A stretch of DNA of 64,000 nt from BRHc4a sp049323755 (GCA_049323755.1 JBMOPE010000007.1:33639-97638); one strand, 5' to 3'. Positions 51,181-60,149 are shown, counted from the first letter of the stretch. Notes: generated from the letters alone by a model not told the origin. Made by a program: numbers and translations.

Positions 51181-51318
51181 GAATACTTCGCTATAAATTA
51201 TCCCTGCACCGATTGGCATTACCCCGGTAGCCTTCGTTAAACATTGAAACCCTGTGTTTTAAAAAAAAACAGGCAGAATTCCACAAGATAATACAAAGCT
51301 ACTCCGGCAATACTCTAA

Positions 51319-51527
51319 ACCTACAGCGCCGACCTCAAAGAGGCGGCCTGTGACGCCTGACGTGGTAATTGAGGCCATACTGGCCACTAATAGCTCCTTT
51401 ATAGTGAGCTAAAAATCGCCCCGGCCATCAAAAGACCGGACAGGGTGTACAACATGCGGCCCTGGTTATGAAGGTGGTGGAAAAGACTGCAAACACAATT
51501 TTTGAGCTTACAAAGGACATCGGATAG
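51319..51527 (+). pseudogene. decayed 3-hydroxyacyl-CoA dehydrogenase
   Basis: Three frames in succession give TYSADLKEAACDA, then DVVIEAILATNSSFIVS, then LKIAPAIKRPDRVYNMR, then PALVMKVVEKTANTIFELTK and a stop. Aligned end to end they follow the NAD-domain half of 3-hydroxybutyryl-CoA dehydrogenases (ADLKEAVKDADLVIEA, ILATNTS, KRPDRV, HFFNPxPVMKLVE). Two frameshifts, a missing segment of about 25 residues after VIEA and loss of the FFN codons are visible. The 5' and 3' ends are gone. It lies between the chemoreceptor and the transporter operon. Confidence 0.75.
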
Positions 51528-51687
51528 ATATTAATTCATCGGTGAGGCTGTCAATGTTTAAAAATGAAAAAATTGTTTTATTAAAAAACATTTGTCTGTG
51601 GGTTTTTTTATTCCATGGCGGCTGCCGCAGCTTTTTTCTTGCTGGCACCACTAACCGGGCATTGCTTTGCGGTGATAATAAATTTGT

Positions 51688-51703
51688 TGGCATGTATTGT
51701 GCA
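51688..51703 (+). promoter_or_regulatory. probable sigma-54 promoter of livKHMGF
   Basis: TGGCATGTATTGTGCA has GG and GC ten bases apart; the -12 box is TGTGC rather than TTTGC. It reads toward livK, with a leader of about 150 bases. A weaker candidate (GG-N10-GC at 51657-51670) overlaps this region. Within 51066-51861 only these elements and the dehydrogenase remnant were found. Confidence 0.65.
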
Positions 51704-51861
51704 TAGAGAATTATAGAGCAAATTTTAAAACAATTTAAACATTTGACAAATTTCAAATAAATACAATAAAACAGCGGAGGTGATATTCCTCATGACCTGA
51801 ATAAGAACCGGTTGTCCAGCCGTCAGGCAAAATATTAACGAGAGAGGTGTGAGTTAATAAA

Positions 51862-53058
51862 ATGAAACGTTTTGTTAAAATAGTGTTCTTATTAACCATA
51901 GCCATTTCCCTGCTGACAGCCGCCGGTTGTGGCGGGGGGGACAAGGATGCCGGCAAAGCCAAGGAAGCCAAGGTGCTAAACATAGGCTTTACAGGTCCAT
52001 TAAGCGGCGGCGCCGCCTTTTACGGCAAGGACATCTTAACCGGCATTGAAATGGCTGTTGAAGAGGTCAATGCTACCGGCGGCATTACTGTGGCCGGACA
52101 AAAATACACTCTTAAGCTTGTCTCGCTGGACGACCGCTACCTTCCCAATGAGGCCGCCACCAACGCCAGGCGGCTGGTCAAGGAAAACAACGCGCCCATT
52201 GTCTTCTGCCCCCACAGCGGCGGCATAGCGGCCCTGCAGGAATTTAACGAGGTTGAAAATTTCCTGATCGCCGGGTACAGCAGTGAGCCCAAGCTGTATG
52301 CCCGGGGCAACAAGCTAACCCTGTTAATTCCCCCTCCGTATACCAGCTACATAGATCCAATCATCAAGAAGATGATGCCGGAGCACGGGAAGAAAGTGGC
52401 CATGATCCAGACTAGCAGCGCTTATGGCAAGGACTGGGGGACATCGTTCTCTGCCGCCTGGAAACAAGCAGGGGGCACCGTCACCATCGACTCCCCTATC
52501 AACTATAACACTGAAACCGACTTCGCCCCATATGTAAGTAAGGCGCTGGCCACCAAGCCCGACATTCTGTTTGTAGGAGGAGCATCCCAGCCAACGGCCA
52601 TGGTTATTAAGCAGGCACGGGATCAGGGCTTCAAGGGGGGCCTTATAGTCCTGGACCAGGCTAAAATTGAAGATATGGCCGACGTAATCGGTATGGGCGC
52701 CCTGGAAGGGGCCATAGGTGTGTATCCCATAACGACGAGTCCCAGAGTCGAGAAGGCTACCCGGGAAAAATTTGCTAACGACTATAAAGCCAAGTACGGA
52801 AAGCGGCCTGTCTCTGAGCACGCCTACAACTACGAAACAGTTCTGATCCTTGCCAAGGCTATTGAGAAGGCTGGGACGGTAAGTGAGCCGGCTAAAATAT
52901 TCGCGGCGGCAGGCCAGATCCTTCCCATCGATAAAAGTATCGCCCCCGTCGGCTTTACGGGTATAGGTTCCAAGGGAGGATTTGCCAACGAGGGTTTGCT
53001 CACATATATAAAAGACGGCCAGTTTGGTGATGCCATTGAAGCTCCCCGTACTGAATAA
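51862..53058 (+). CDS. livK: branched-chain-type ABC transporter, substrate-binding lipoprotein
   Basis: A 398-residue type I periplasmic-binding-fold protein with lipobox LTAAGC (Cys about residue 23), followed by NIGFTGPLSGGAAFYGKDIL and NATGGITVAGQKY, typical of the LivK/HAAT family. In a Gram-positive it is lipid-anchored. Family members bind branched amino acids but also aromatic acids, amides and short acids; the neighbouring acyl-CoA genes make a carboxylic acid likely. AGAGGTGTGAG lies ahead of the ATG. Confidence 0.9.
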   Translation: MKRFVKIVFLLTIAISLLTAAGCGGGDKDAGKAKEAKVLNIGFTGPLSGGAAFYGKDILTGIEMAVEEVNATGGITVAGQKYTLKLVSLDDRYLPNEAATNARRLVKENNAPIVFCPHSGGIAALQEFNEVENFLIAGYSSEPKLYARGNKLTLLIPPPYTSYIDPIIKKMMPEHGKKVAMIQTSSAYGKDWGTSFSAAWKQAGGTVTIDSPINYNTETDFAPYVSKALATKPDILFVGGASQPTAMVIKQARDQGFKGGLIVLDQAKIEDMADVIGMGALEGAIGVYPITTSPRVEKATREKFANDYKAKYGKRPVSEHAYNYETVLILAKAIEKAGTVSEPAKIFAAAGQILPIDKSIAPVGFTGIGSKGGFANEGLLTYIKDGQFGDAIEAPRTE

Positions 53059-53088
53059 AAATAAATAATTTTTGACACTGTTATTAAT

Positions 53089-53124
53089 CCGGCAGGGCGC
53101 GGGATAACCCTCCGCCTCTGCCGG
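53089..53124 (+). promoter_or_regulatory. hairpin between livK and livH
   Basis: CCGGCAG pairs with CTGCCGG, with an inner G-C rich stem. There is no T run. It probably limits read-through or stabilises the livK message. Confidence 0.55.
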
Positions 53125-53194
53125 CATAAACCGTCTCAGCCTGCGGCTATGGATTGGACTGAATTCTTACGGATAACATCTGGGGGTTTATAAC

Positions 53195-54058
53195 ATGGAT
53201 CTTTATTTTCAGCAGCTGCTAAACGGCTTAACCCTGGGCAGTATATACTGCCTGGTGGCCCTGGGGCTAACCCTTATTTACGGTATTATGCACATACCCA
53301 ATTTCGCCCACGGCCACCTGTATATGGTTGGAGCATTCTGCGTCCTTTTTTTGTGTACCCTGTACGGGTTTAACTACTGGATAGCAATACTTATTTCCAT
53401 GGCTATACTGGCCGTTCTCGGCATTCTAATGGAAAGACTGGTATTCCATCCTCTGCGCGACAAACCTCCCACCAACAGCTTCATAGCGGCGGTGGGGGCC
53501 TTGCTTTTTCTGGAGGCCGGGGCAACGGTGCTGTGGGGGGCAGACTACCGCAGAATGCCCGAGGTATTCGACAAAGTGGTCAACGTTTTCGGGATTATGG
53601 CCACCCAGCAGCGGCTGGTGGTTATTGTATCGGCCCTGGCACTGATGGGGGGGCTGTACCTGTTTATGAAAAAAACCCTCATCGGATCCACCATTGAGGC
53701 CATGTCTCAGGACAGGGAAGGCGCCTTCCTGGTGGGTATAGATGCCAATATGGTCTCCATGATGACCTTTGGGGTGGCATCGGCCCTGGCTGCCGCCGCT
53801 GCCGGGCTGGCCGGGCCGCTGTTCCTGGTGTTTCCTGCCATGGGCGGCCTTCTCATCGTCAAGGCCTTCGTCATTATAGTTCTCGGGGGCATGGGAAGCA
53901 TCCCCGGCGCGGTGGCGGGCGCCTACATACTGGGATTGGCGGAAAGCTTGGGGGCAACCGTTTTCCCTGCGGAGTACAAGGACCTGGTGGCCTTTATTCT
54001 ACTGGTCATAATTTTGTCAATAAGGCCCACCGGCCTTTTTGCAAAGGAGGGCAGATAA
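53195..54058 (+). CDS. livH: branched-chain-type ABC transporter permease LivH
   Basis: A 287-residue permease with about eight membrane spans. The family motifs LNGLTLGSIYCLVALGLTLI and YGIMHIPNFAHG open the protein and GGMGSIPGAVAGAYILG lies near residue 230. GGGGGTTTATAAC precedes the ATG. Confidence 0.94.
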   Translation: MDLYFQQLLNGLTLGSIYCLVALGLTLIYGIMHIPNFAHGHLYMVGAFCVLFLCTLYGFNYWIAILISMAILAVLGILMERLVFHPLRDKPPTNSFIAAVGALLFLEAGATVLWGADYRRMPEVFDKVVNVFGIMATQQRLVVIVSALALMGGLYLFMKKTLIGSTIEAMSQDREGAFLVGIDANMVSMMTFGVASALAAAAAGLAGPLFLVFPAMGGLLIVKAFVIIVLGGMGSIPGAVAGAYILGLAESLGATVFPAEYKDLVAFILLVIILSIRPTGLFAKEGR

Positions 54059-54059
54059 G

Positions 54060-55118
54060 GTGACTCCTTTTATCAACATCTTTAAGTCCGGCAAAATTAT
54101 TTACTCTGCCCTGGGGCTGTTGGCCCTGGCGCTGCCATATATCATTACAAGCAAATACATACTGCACGTTATTATTATGTGCTATATGTACGCAATAGCC
54201 ATCTACGGCCTGAATCTTATAATGGGCTACACCGGGCAGCTTTCACTGGCCCATGCCGGCTTTTACGGAGTTGGCGCCTACACGGCGGGGGTTCTTACGC
54301 TGAAATTAAAGTGGTCCTTCTGGCTGGCACTGCCCGCCGCCTGCATCATGGCCTCCCTGGTCGGCATACTGGTGGGATTAATATCGCTTAGGCTTAAATC
54401 GCACTATTTCACCATCTTTTCCCTCTGTGTGGGATTGATCATCTACCTGATCATTGAGCACTGGGAATCAGTTACAGAGGGAGTAAGGGGTTTAATAGGG
54501 GTGCCCCCGCCCAATCCGATACCCCTGCCCGGAGGCGGCGCTATAGTTTTCACCGACCTGACCGCGCAGTATTATCTGGTGCTTTTATGTTTGGTCTTCA
54601 CCATTTTTGTAATGAACAGAATAATTAATTCCATGGTGGGCAGGACTTTCATGGCCATCAGAAACAGTGAGGAACTGGCCTCCACCATCGGTATCAACGT
54701 ATTCGCCAATAAGCTTCTTTCCTTTGTCATATCAGCCTTCTTCGCCGGCCTGGCCGGGGCTCTGTTTGCCGGCTATATCAGGTTCCTTGGCCCGACCATG
54801 AGTCATCCAAACTGGACCTTCGAATTTCTTCTTATGCTGCTTATAGGAGGCCAGGGCACCCTTGCGGGCCCCCTGGTGGGGTCGCTGCTGGTTAATACCG
54901 TGACCGAGAGCCTGCAATTCATGCAGTCATACAGGTATGTTGTCTTTGGGCCATTATTGATACTGTCTGTGATGTTTTTCCCGCGAGGCATGGTAGGCGC
55001 CTATTACAGCCTGAAAAACCGTATCCAGACCTATAGGAGTAAAAAGGCCGCCCATCAGGAAGCCCTGCCGGTATTGACCGGTAATAGAAAGACAAAATCT
55101 GAAGAGCTACGGGGGTGA
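54060..55118 (+). CDS. livM: branched-chain-type ABC transporter permease LivM
   Basis: A 352-residue second permease. Motifs are NLIMGYTGQLSLAHAGFYGV, GAYTAG and GGQGTLAGPLVGSLL. GTG 54060 lies nine bases after AAGGAGG and one base after the livH stop; the frame extends to 54039 but that start would overlap livH. The C-terminal tail is basic and cytoplasmic. Confidence 0.93.
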   Translation: MTPFINIFKSGKIIYSALGLLALALPYIITSKYILHVIIMCYMYAIAIYGLNLIMGYTGQLSLAHAGFYGVGAYTAGVLTLKLKWSFWLALPAACIMASLVGILVGLISLRLKSHYFTIFSLCVGLIIYLIIEHWESVTEGVRGLIGVPPPNPIPLPGGGAIVFTDLTAQYYLVLLCLVFTIFVMNRIINSMVGRTFMAIRNSEELASTIGINVFANKLLSFVISAFFAGLAGALFAGYIRFLGPTMSHPNWTFEFLLMLLIGGQGTLAGPLVGSLLVNTVTESLQFMQSYRYVVFGPLLILSVMFFPRGMVGAYYSLKNRIQTYRSKKAAHQEALPVLTGNRKTKSEELRG

Positions 55119-55123
55119 TGTTA

Positions 55124-55888
55124 ATGTTACTGCAGACCGAGTCCCTTACCAAAACTTTTGGAGGGCTGAGCGCCGTGTCCACCGTTGACTTTAATGTGAA
55201 GAAAGGGGAGATTATGGCCGTTATAGGGCCAAACGGCGCGGGCAAGTCAACCTTTTTTAACCTTATAAGCGGATTTATGCCACCCTCCGGTGGAAAGATT
55301 GTCTTTACTGAAGAAGAAATCACAGGGCTTCCGGCTCATGCCATAGCCCTTAAAGGAATAGCCAGAACATTTCAAACCACTCATCTTTTCCCCAACAGCC
55401 TTGTCATCGACAATGTAATTATCGGCAACAGGCTTCGCACCCGCATGAACATTATTGACTCCGTATTTAAAACTTCCCGGGCCAGGCGGGAAGAGAGGGA
55501 AAGCATGGAAACCGCCCGGGAGATACTTGATTTTGTAGGGCTTGCCGGAGTGACCTATAGACCCGTGGACAGCATTTCCCAGGAGGCAAAAAAACGCCTG
55601 GCCATAGGGTTGGCCCTGGCTACCCGTCCCAGGCTGCTGCTTCTGGATGAGCCCGCCGCCGGAATCAATTTCAACGAAACCGACTCCCTTATGCGTTTAA
55701 TAAGAAAGATAAGGGATTCCGGCATAACTGTCTGCCTGATTGAACACAAAATGAAAATGGTGATGAACCTGGCGGACCGTATCATGGTACTTAACTATGG
55801 AATGAAAATAGCCGAGGGCACCCCGGGGGAGATAAAAAATGATCTGCGGGTAATTGAGGCTTATCTGGGGGGTAGTGAAGTTGCTTGA
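55124..55888 (+). CDS. livG: branched-chain-type ABC transporter ATPase LivG
   Basis: A 254-residue ATPase. Walker A GPNGAGKST (about residue 37), the signature region is altered to DSISQEAKKRLAIGLAL (the usual LSGGQ is SISQE), Walker B LLLLDEPAAGIN and the His switch CLIEHKM. ATG 55124 follows GGGGGTGA; GTG and ATG codons just upstream overlap the livM stop. The signature SQEAKKR form is normal for LivG. Confidence 0.93.
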   Translation: MLLQTESLTKTFGGLSAVSTVDFNVKKGEIMAVIGPNGAGKSTFFNLISGFMPPSGGKIVFTEEEITGLPAHAIALKGIARTFQTTHLFPNSLVIDNVIIGNRLRTRMNIIDSVFKTSRARREERESMETAREILDFVGLAGVTYRPVDSISQEAKKRLAIGLALATRPRLLLLDEPAAGINFNETDSLMRLIRKIRDSGITVCLIEHKMKMVMNLADRIMVLNYGMKIAEGTPGEIKNDLRVIEAYLGGSEVA

Positions 55889-56588
55889 ACTGGAAAGCCT
55901 GTCTGTCTCATACGGGAGCTTTGCGGCCTTAAGGAATATAAACATGGAAGTGCGGGAAGGGGAGATTATGGTTCTGCTGGGGGCCAACGGGGCGGGAAAG
56001 ACTACTCTTTTAAAAACCATCAGCGGACTTTTAAAGCCTTCCGATGGAATGATTAAACTGCAGGGGAAAAAAATTTCGGGTTTAAGCCCCAGCCAAATTG
56101 TAAAGCACGGCATTTCACAGTGCGCAGAGGGCAGAAGGCTGTTTAGCCAAATGTCGGTCTACAAAAACCTGATACTGGGGGCCTATACCTGTCGGAATGA
56201 TAAAAAAGGTGTGCAAAAATCCCTGGATTACGTATATAGACTGTATCCCATCCTTAAAGAAAAGGAAAACGACCCTGCAGGATCACTGAGCGGTGGGCAG
56301 CAGCAAATGGTGGCTATCGGGAGGGCTTTGATGGCCCGTCCCAGGGTGCTGCTGCTTGATGAGCCCTCAATGGGGCTTGCCCCCCTGGTGGTGCAGCAGA
56401 TGTTTGAAACAATTGAAGCAATCAACCGTGAAGGTACAACCATTTTGCTGGCTGAGCAGAACGCCTATACTGCTCTAAAAATCGCCAACCGCGCATACGT
56501 CATTGAGAACGGAGCTGTGGTGATGTCGGGCAGCAGCGAGGTTATAGCTAATAACGAGCAAATCAGACAGGCATACATTGGGGCGTAG
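55881..56588 (+). CDS. livF: branched-chain-type ABC transporter ATPase LivF
   Basis: A 235-residue ATPase: Walker A GANGAGKTT, signature LSGGQQQM, Walker B LLLDEPSMGLAP and the switch LLAEQNA. The TTG at 55881 overlaps the livG stop by eight bases, eight bases after GGGGGG. It is the last gene of the operon; a dispersed repeat follows. Confidence 0.93.
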   Translation: MLELESLSVSYGSFAALRNINMEVREGEIMVLLGANGAGKTTLLKTISGLLKPSDGMIKLQGKKISGLSPSQIVKHGISQCAEGRRLFSQMSVYKNLILGAYTCRNDKKGVQKSLDYVYRLYPILKEKENDPAGSLSGGQQQMVAIGRALMARPRVLLLDEPSMGLAPLVVQQMFETIEAINREGTTILLAEQNAYTALKIANRAYVIENGAVVMSGSSEVIANNEQIRQAYIGA

Positions 56589-56611
56589 GTTCTATTAAGC
56601 ATTAATCACGG

Positions 56612-56708
56612 GTCAGGAATTGGGAATTGGGAGATGGGAATTGGTGAGAAAAATTAATTACTGAATTTCGCCTATACAATCCCTAATTCCTAATTCCAAA
56701 TCCCCACC
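56612..56708. repeat. dispersed G-rich intergenic repeat, copy 7
   Basis: GGAATTGGGAATTGGGAGAT, then GGGAATTGG, a short AT spacer, and the inverted CCCTAATTCCTAATTCC and AAATCCCC. As at 2341 and 8252, G-rich and C-rich halves face each other. It lies between convergent genes. Confidence 0.75.
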
Positions 56709-56712
56709 AATT

Positions 56713-57828
56713 TCAATTATTAGGCCTGGCTGTTTGGATACAGGAAATAGGCCTTCCCTTGTATATTTCATCAACACATTTATTACACGAAATACATTTT
56801 GCCTTTTTTTGCTCATTACTTTGCCAATCATTAATAAGGGCTGGCTCACATATCAAGGGACGGCATAACGATATTAAATCAGCCTCCTTATTTTGAATGA
56901 TCTCTTCCATAAGAGATAAGGTTCTCAAACCACCAACCATCATGATAGGAATATCTGTCTGGCTTTTTATTTCCCGGCACCAATTACGATAATATGCCTC
57001 TTTGCCGGGGCTATTGATATGGGATCTGTATTCAGTGCCTTCATACCTCTCACCCCTTAACCCCTGGCTTATTTCTAATGAATCAAATCCTAAATTTGCA
57101 AGTGCTTCGGCGGCCTGCTTTCCTTCATTAAATTCAAGTCCACCGGGAAAACCATCCTGGATACCAATTTTTAAGAATACCGGATAGTCCTCGCCGACTT
57201 TTTTTCTGATGTCCTTGTATATTTCACAATAAATACGGAGTCGGTTTTTAAGATCGCCGCCCCATTGATCCTGTCTGCGGTTTGTGTGTGGTGAAAGAAA
57301 TTGACTTAAAAGGTAGGCATGGGCGCCGTGAACCTGTACGGCATCAAATCCGGCCTCCTTTGCTCTTTTTGCCCCATCTCCAAATGCTTGGATTATCTCC
57401 CATATTTCACTTTCGGTTACAGCCCGGTATTCCCCTTTGTAATAGGGATCGTTTTCAATAATTGATGGAGCCAAAGGAAGGGCATTTTTAGTTTTTAAAT
57501 ATTTGGCTTCTCTTCCACCATGAAAAATTTGTATAGCAATTTTAGCACCACGGTCATGAACCGCTTTGGTTAGTCTTTTAAATCCTGAAATAAATTCATC
57601 CCCTGCAATAGAGTTCTGAAAAGGTGATATCTGACCGGTATGATGAACGTAAGCTATTCCTGCTATGATCAGGCCTGCGCCACCATCAGCAAGATCTGAA
57701 AAAAGCTTTAGCTGTCCATCAGAAACATGACCACTATTGTCAGCAAGGCCATCATAAGTAGCTGACCTGACAAACCGGTTTCTGACAGCCATATTTTTTA
57801 TGCTGACAGGTTTAAATAAAATATTCAT
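56713..57828 (-). CDS. NADH:flavin oxidoreductase, short Fe-S type
   Basis: A 371-residue old-yellow-enzyme barrel without the C-terminal FAD/NAD half. FMN and substrate residues are visible in SATYDGLAD, the active HGAHAYLLSQFLSP motif near residue 172 and the GGLRTLS phosphate loop. A C-terminal CISCNKCVD plus a further Cys in ISCIQTARP may bind a 4Fe-4S cluster. It probably reduces an enoyl-CoA or enoate, needing an external electron donor. It sits between the liv operon (convergent) and the MaoC pair (same strand). Confidence 0.88.
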   Translation of the reverse strand: MNILFKPVSIKNMAVRNRFVRSATYDGLADNSGHVSDGQLKLFSDLADGGAGLIIAGIAYVHHTGQISPFQNSIAGDEFISGFKRLTKAVHDRGAKIAIQIFHGGREAKYLKTKNALPLAPSIIENDPYYKGEYRAVTESEIWEIIQAFGDGAKRAKEAGFDAVQVHGAHAYLLSQFLSPHTNRRQDQWGGDLKNRLRIYCEIYKDIRKKVGEDYPVFLKIGIQDGFPGGLEFNEGKQAAEALANLGFDSLEISQGLRGERYEGTEYRSHINSPGKEAYYRNWCREIKSQTDIPIMMVGGLRTLSLMEEIIQNKEADLISLCRPLICEPALINDWQSNEQKKAKCISCNKCVDEIYKGRPISCIQTARPNN

Positions 57829-57932
57829 AATCAGCCCTCCTCGTATGATGACTATTTTAATAAACTTATAAGGATACCGTAAAGAAACTTATTGCTAATA
57901 TTTACCATAAACATTGTATCTCATATTTACCA

Positions 57933-58337
57933 TCATACCAGGGCCTCAAAGCTGCCTAATAATTTAACCTGGCCCTTTTGGTCTTTCGCAGTTACCTCAC
58001 ATACAAGCCTGGTTTCTTCTCCGCTGTTTACTACATCGGTTATCCTTCCGGACACTGTAATTTCATCTCCCGGAAAGGTCATCCCTTTAAAGCGCACCGA
58101 GAATTTCTTCAACGCCTTTCTGGGCACCCAGTGGGCTATTGCTTCTCCCACCATGCCCATCACCAGCATTCCATGGGCAATAACACCGCCATTGCCGGCC
58201 CTTTCACCCACCTCGCTGAAGAGGTGAATAGGGTTAAAATCTCCTGACGCCCCGGCGAATCTAACCAGCTGTAAACGGCTGACGGCAGCTTTTTTATAAT
58301 CCTGAAAGGTATCCCCGGCTGAAAAGCCTGTACCCAT
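57933..58337 (-). CDS. MaoC family hydratase subunit
   Basis: A 134-residue hot-dog protein with the hydratase-2 motif: FAGASGDFNPIH (about residues 27-38) and GVIAHGMLVMG. It hydrates enoyl-CoA to (R)-3-hydroxyacyl-CoA. It follows the partner subunit after 11 bases; the pair probably form a heterodimer in which this chain carries the catalytic Asp and His. Confidence 0.88.
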   Translation of the reverse strand: MGTGFSAGDTFQDYKKAAVSRLQLVRFAGASGDFNPIHLFSEVGERAGNGGVIAHGMLVMGMVGEAIAHWVPRKALKKFSVRFKGMTFPGDEITVSGRITDVVNSGEETRLVCEVTAKDQKGQVKLLGSFEALV

Positions 58338-58348
58338 GACTACACCTC

Positions 58349-58801
58349 CTAATGCCTCTCAATAATACTTGCCCTGGAAATCATGACCAGTTGACCCTGC
58401 TGGTTTGTATATCTGGTTTCCAGCTTGAAAATATTCATCCCTCCGGAACTGCCGGTACGAACCAATACATCGATTACCCTGGTAACCCCGCTTATTAGAT
58501 CACCCGGATAAATATCCCCAAGGTATTCATACTCCTGCTCTCCGTGAAGAACCTTTAAAGGATTCATTTCCAGCTTCTTACACTTCGAATCAAAATCATG
58601 TACCCCGCTCCACATGTCAAGAACCTGCATAAAAGTAGGCGGTATGGTGACATTCTTGTACCCGGCCATTTTAGCCGCCCCGGTGTCGACATATATTGGA
58701 TTCTGGTCGCCGATGGCGTTTGCCAGCTCTTTTATCTTCCCACGCTCAACCAGCATGGAAAACTTTGCAAACTCCAGTCCCTTTTTATCCAGCGCAGACA
58801 T
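58349..58801 (-). CDS. MaoC-like N-terminal hot-dog partner subunit
   Basis: A 150-residue hot-dog protein of the MaoC N-domain (FAS1-type) sort: ANAIGDQNPIY and the VTIPPTFMQVL segment. The catalytic His is lacking, as in the non-catalytic half of two-domain hydratases. AAAGGAGGGAAAACAC precedes the ATG, and a sigma-54 promoter lies 38 bases upstream. It is the first gene of the MaoC pair and possibly the flavoenzyme. Confidence 0.87.
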   Translation of the reverse strand: MSALDKKGLEFAKFSMLVERGKIKELANAIGDQNPIYVDTGAAKMAGYKNVTIPPTFMQVLDMWSGVHDFDSKCKKLEMNPLKVLHGEQEYEYLGDIYPGDLISGVTRVIDVLVRTGSSGGMNIFKLETRYTNQQGQLVMISRASIIERH

Positions 58802-58838
58802 GTGTTTTCCCTCCTTTTACTTCTCTATTGATTATTCT

Positions 58839-58854
58839 AGCAATTAACATGCCA
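58839..58854 (-). promoter_or_regulatory. sigma-54 promoter of the MaoC pair
   Basis: On the minus strand TGGCATGTTAATTGCT, with GG and GC ten bases apart. The expected start is about 27 bases before the ATG at 58801. Confidence 0.82.
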
Positions 58855-58877
58855 TGATAAGGCCGCACCGCTCCGAC

Positions 58878-58914
58878 AGAAAAACCCGTAACCTTATACA
58901 GGTTAACGGGTTTT
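58878..58914 (-). terminator. terminator after the acyl-CoA dehydrogenase gene
   Basis: AAAACCCGTAACCT pairs with AGGTTAACGGGTTTT (one bulge) around TATAC. It separates the upstream thiolase-dehydrogenase transcript from the MaoC pair. Confidence 0.85.
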
Positions 58915-58936
58915 CTAATCAACGCAAACACAGTCC

Positions 58937-60091
58937 TTAGATTTCATACTCCTTAAGCAGCCTGCCCGCAATGACCATCCTCTGTATCTCGTTTGTTCCC
59001 TCATATAGCCTTGTGAGCCTGGCGTCGCGGTAAAATCGCTCCACGGGGCATTCCTTCATGTAGCCCATTCCGCCGAAGATCTGCACGGCCTTGTCGGCCA
59101 CCCTGCCCAGGGCCTCGGAGGCGAACAGCTTTACCATGGGACCCTCCTTTACCACCGGCAGTCCCTGGTCCACCATCCAGGCCACCCTGTAGGTGAGAGC
59201 CCGGGCGGCCTCCGTGTCGGTGGCCATCTCTGCCAGCATCCACTGTATAGCCTGAAAGCCGGCTATGGGCTTTCCGAATTGAACCCTTTGCTGGGCATAC
59301 CGGGCGCAAAGTTCCAGCAGTTTGTCACAGGCCCCGACGCAGCGGGACCCCAGGGCCACACGGCCTTTGCTCAGTATCCTCAGAGCACCGGCGTAACCCC
59401 GCCCCACCTCACCCAGCACATTTTCAGCAGGAACCTCACAGTCTTCAAATATGACCTCTGCGGTATGTGAGCCCCTCAGGCCCATTTTTTTCTCAATGGT
59501 GCCTATGGAAAAGCCAGGAAAACTCTTTTCCACCAAAAAGGCTGTATAGCCTCCCTTTGTTCCCTTTGCCCGGTCAGTAACGGCAATCACTGTAAAAATA
59601 TCGGCTTCGGGGGCGTTGGTGATAAAATGTTTCATCCCGTTTAAAATCCACTTATCTCCCTTTAATACAGCCGTGGTTTTCATGCTGGATGCGTCGGAGC
59701 CGGCTTCGGGCTCGGTGAGTCCGAAGGCGCCCAGCCTTTCTCCTCTGGCCATGGCCGGGAGGTATTTTTGCTTTGTTTGCTCACTGGCCATTTCAACTAT
59801 CCCGGTGCTTCCTATTCCGTTATGTACTGCTATATATGTGGTAAAGCTCATGTTTGCCCTGGCCAGCTCCTCCAGCAAGAGGCAGCGGTCCAGCATGGGG
59901 AGACCCAGCCCGCCGTACTGCTCGGGGATGCTCATGCCGAACAGGCCCATTTCCCTCGCCTTATCTATGAGGTGCTGAGGTATCCTGTCCTCCTCTTCTA
60001 TTATCATGCTGTAAGGTTCAACTTCATTATCCACAAAATCCCTTAAAGTTTTTTTCATGTCCCTGATTTCGTCAGAAATATTGAAGTCCAT
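58937..60091 (-). CDS. acyl-CoA dehydrogenase
   Basis: A 384-residue enzyme of the usual short/medium-chain size. Blocks: AFGLTEPEAGSDASS, GMKHFITNAPEAD, RVALGSRCVGACDKLLELC, and FGGMGYMKECPVERFYRDAR followed by LTRLYEGTNEIQ, with the catalytic Glu in YEGTNE near residue 365. It oxidises acyl-CoA to enoyl-CoA using electron-transfer flavoprotein, whose genes are not in the window. ATG 60091 follows AGAGGAGAGTTGTT; a longer frame to 60196 would overlap the thiolase gene. Confidence 0.93.
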   Translation of the reverse strand: MDFNISDEIRDMKKTLRDFVDNEVEPYSMIIEEEDRIPQHLIDKAREMGLFGMSIPEQYGGLGLPMLDRCLLLEELARANMSFTTYIAVHNGIGSTGIVEMASEQTKQKYLPAMARGERLGAFGLTEPEAGSDASSMKTTAVLKGDKWILNGMKHFITNAPEADIFTVIAVTDRAKGTKGGYTAFLVEKSFPGFSIGTIEKKMGLRGSHTAEVIFEDCEVPAENVLGEVGRGYAGALRILSKGRVALGSRCVGACDKLLELCARYAQQRVQFGKPIAGFQAIQWMLAEMATDTEAARALTYRVAWMVDQGLPVVKEGPMVKLFASEALGRVADKAVQIFGGMGYMKECPVERFYRDARLTRLYEGTNEIQRMVIAGRLLKEYEI

Positions 60092-60149
60092 AACAACTCT
60101 CCTCTTTAAAATACTTTCCGCAATAAGTCCATCCTTTTTCAGCAGCAGC

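Noticed and set aside
51657..51670. Second GG-N10-GC element upstream of livK
   Set aside because: The -24 box is CGGGCA and matches poorly; the element at 51688 is better and nearer.
57829..57932. Sigma-54 promoter for the flavoenzyme at 56713
   Set aside because: The best candidate has GG and GC only nine bases apart, which breaks the strict spacing; read-through from the MaoC promoter is more likely.
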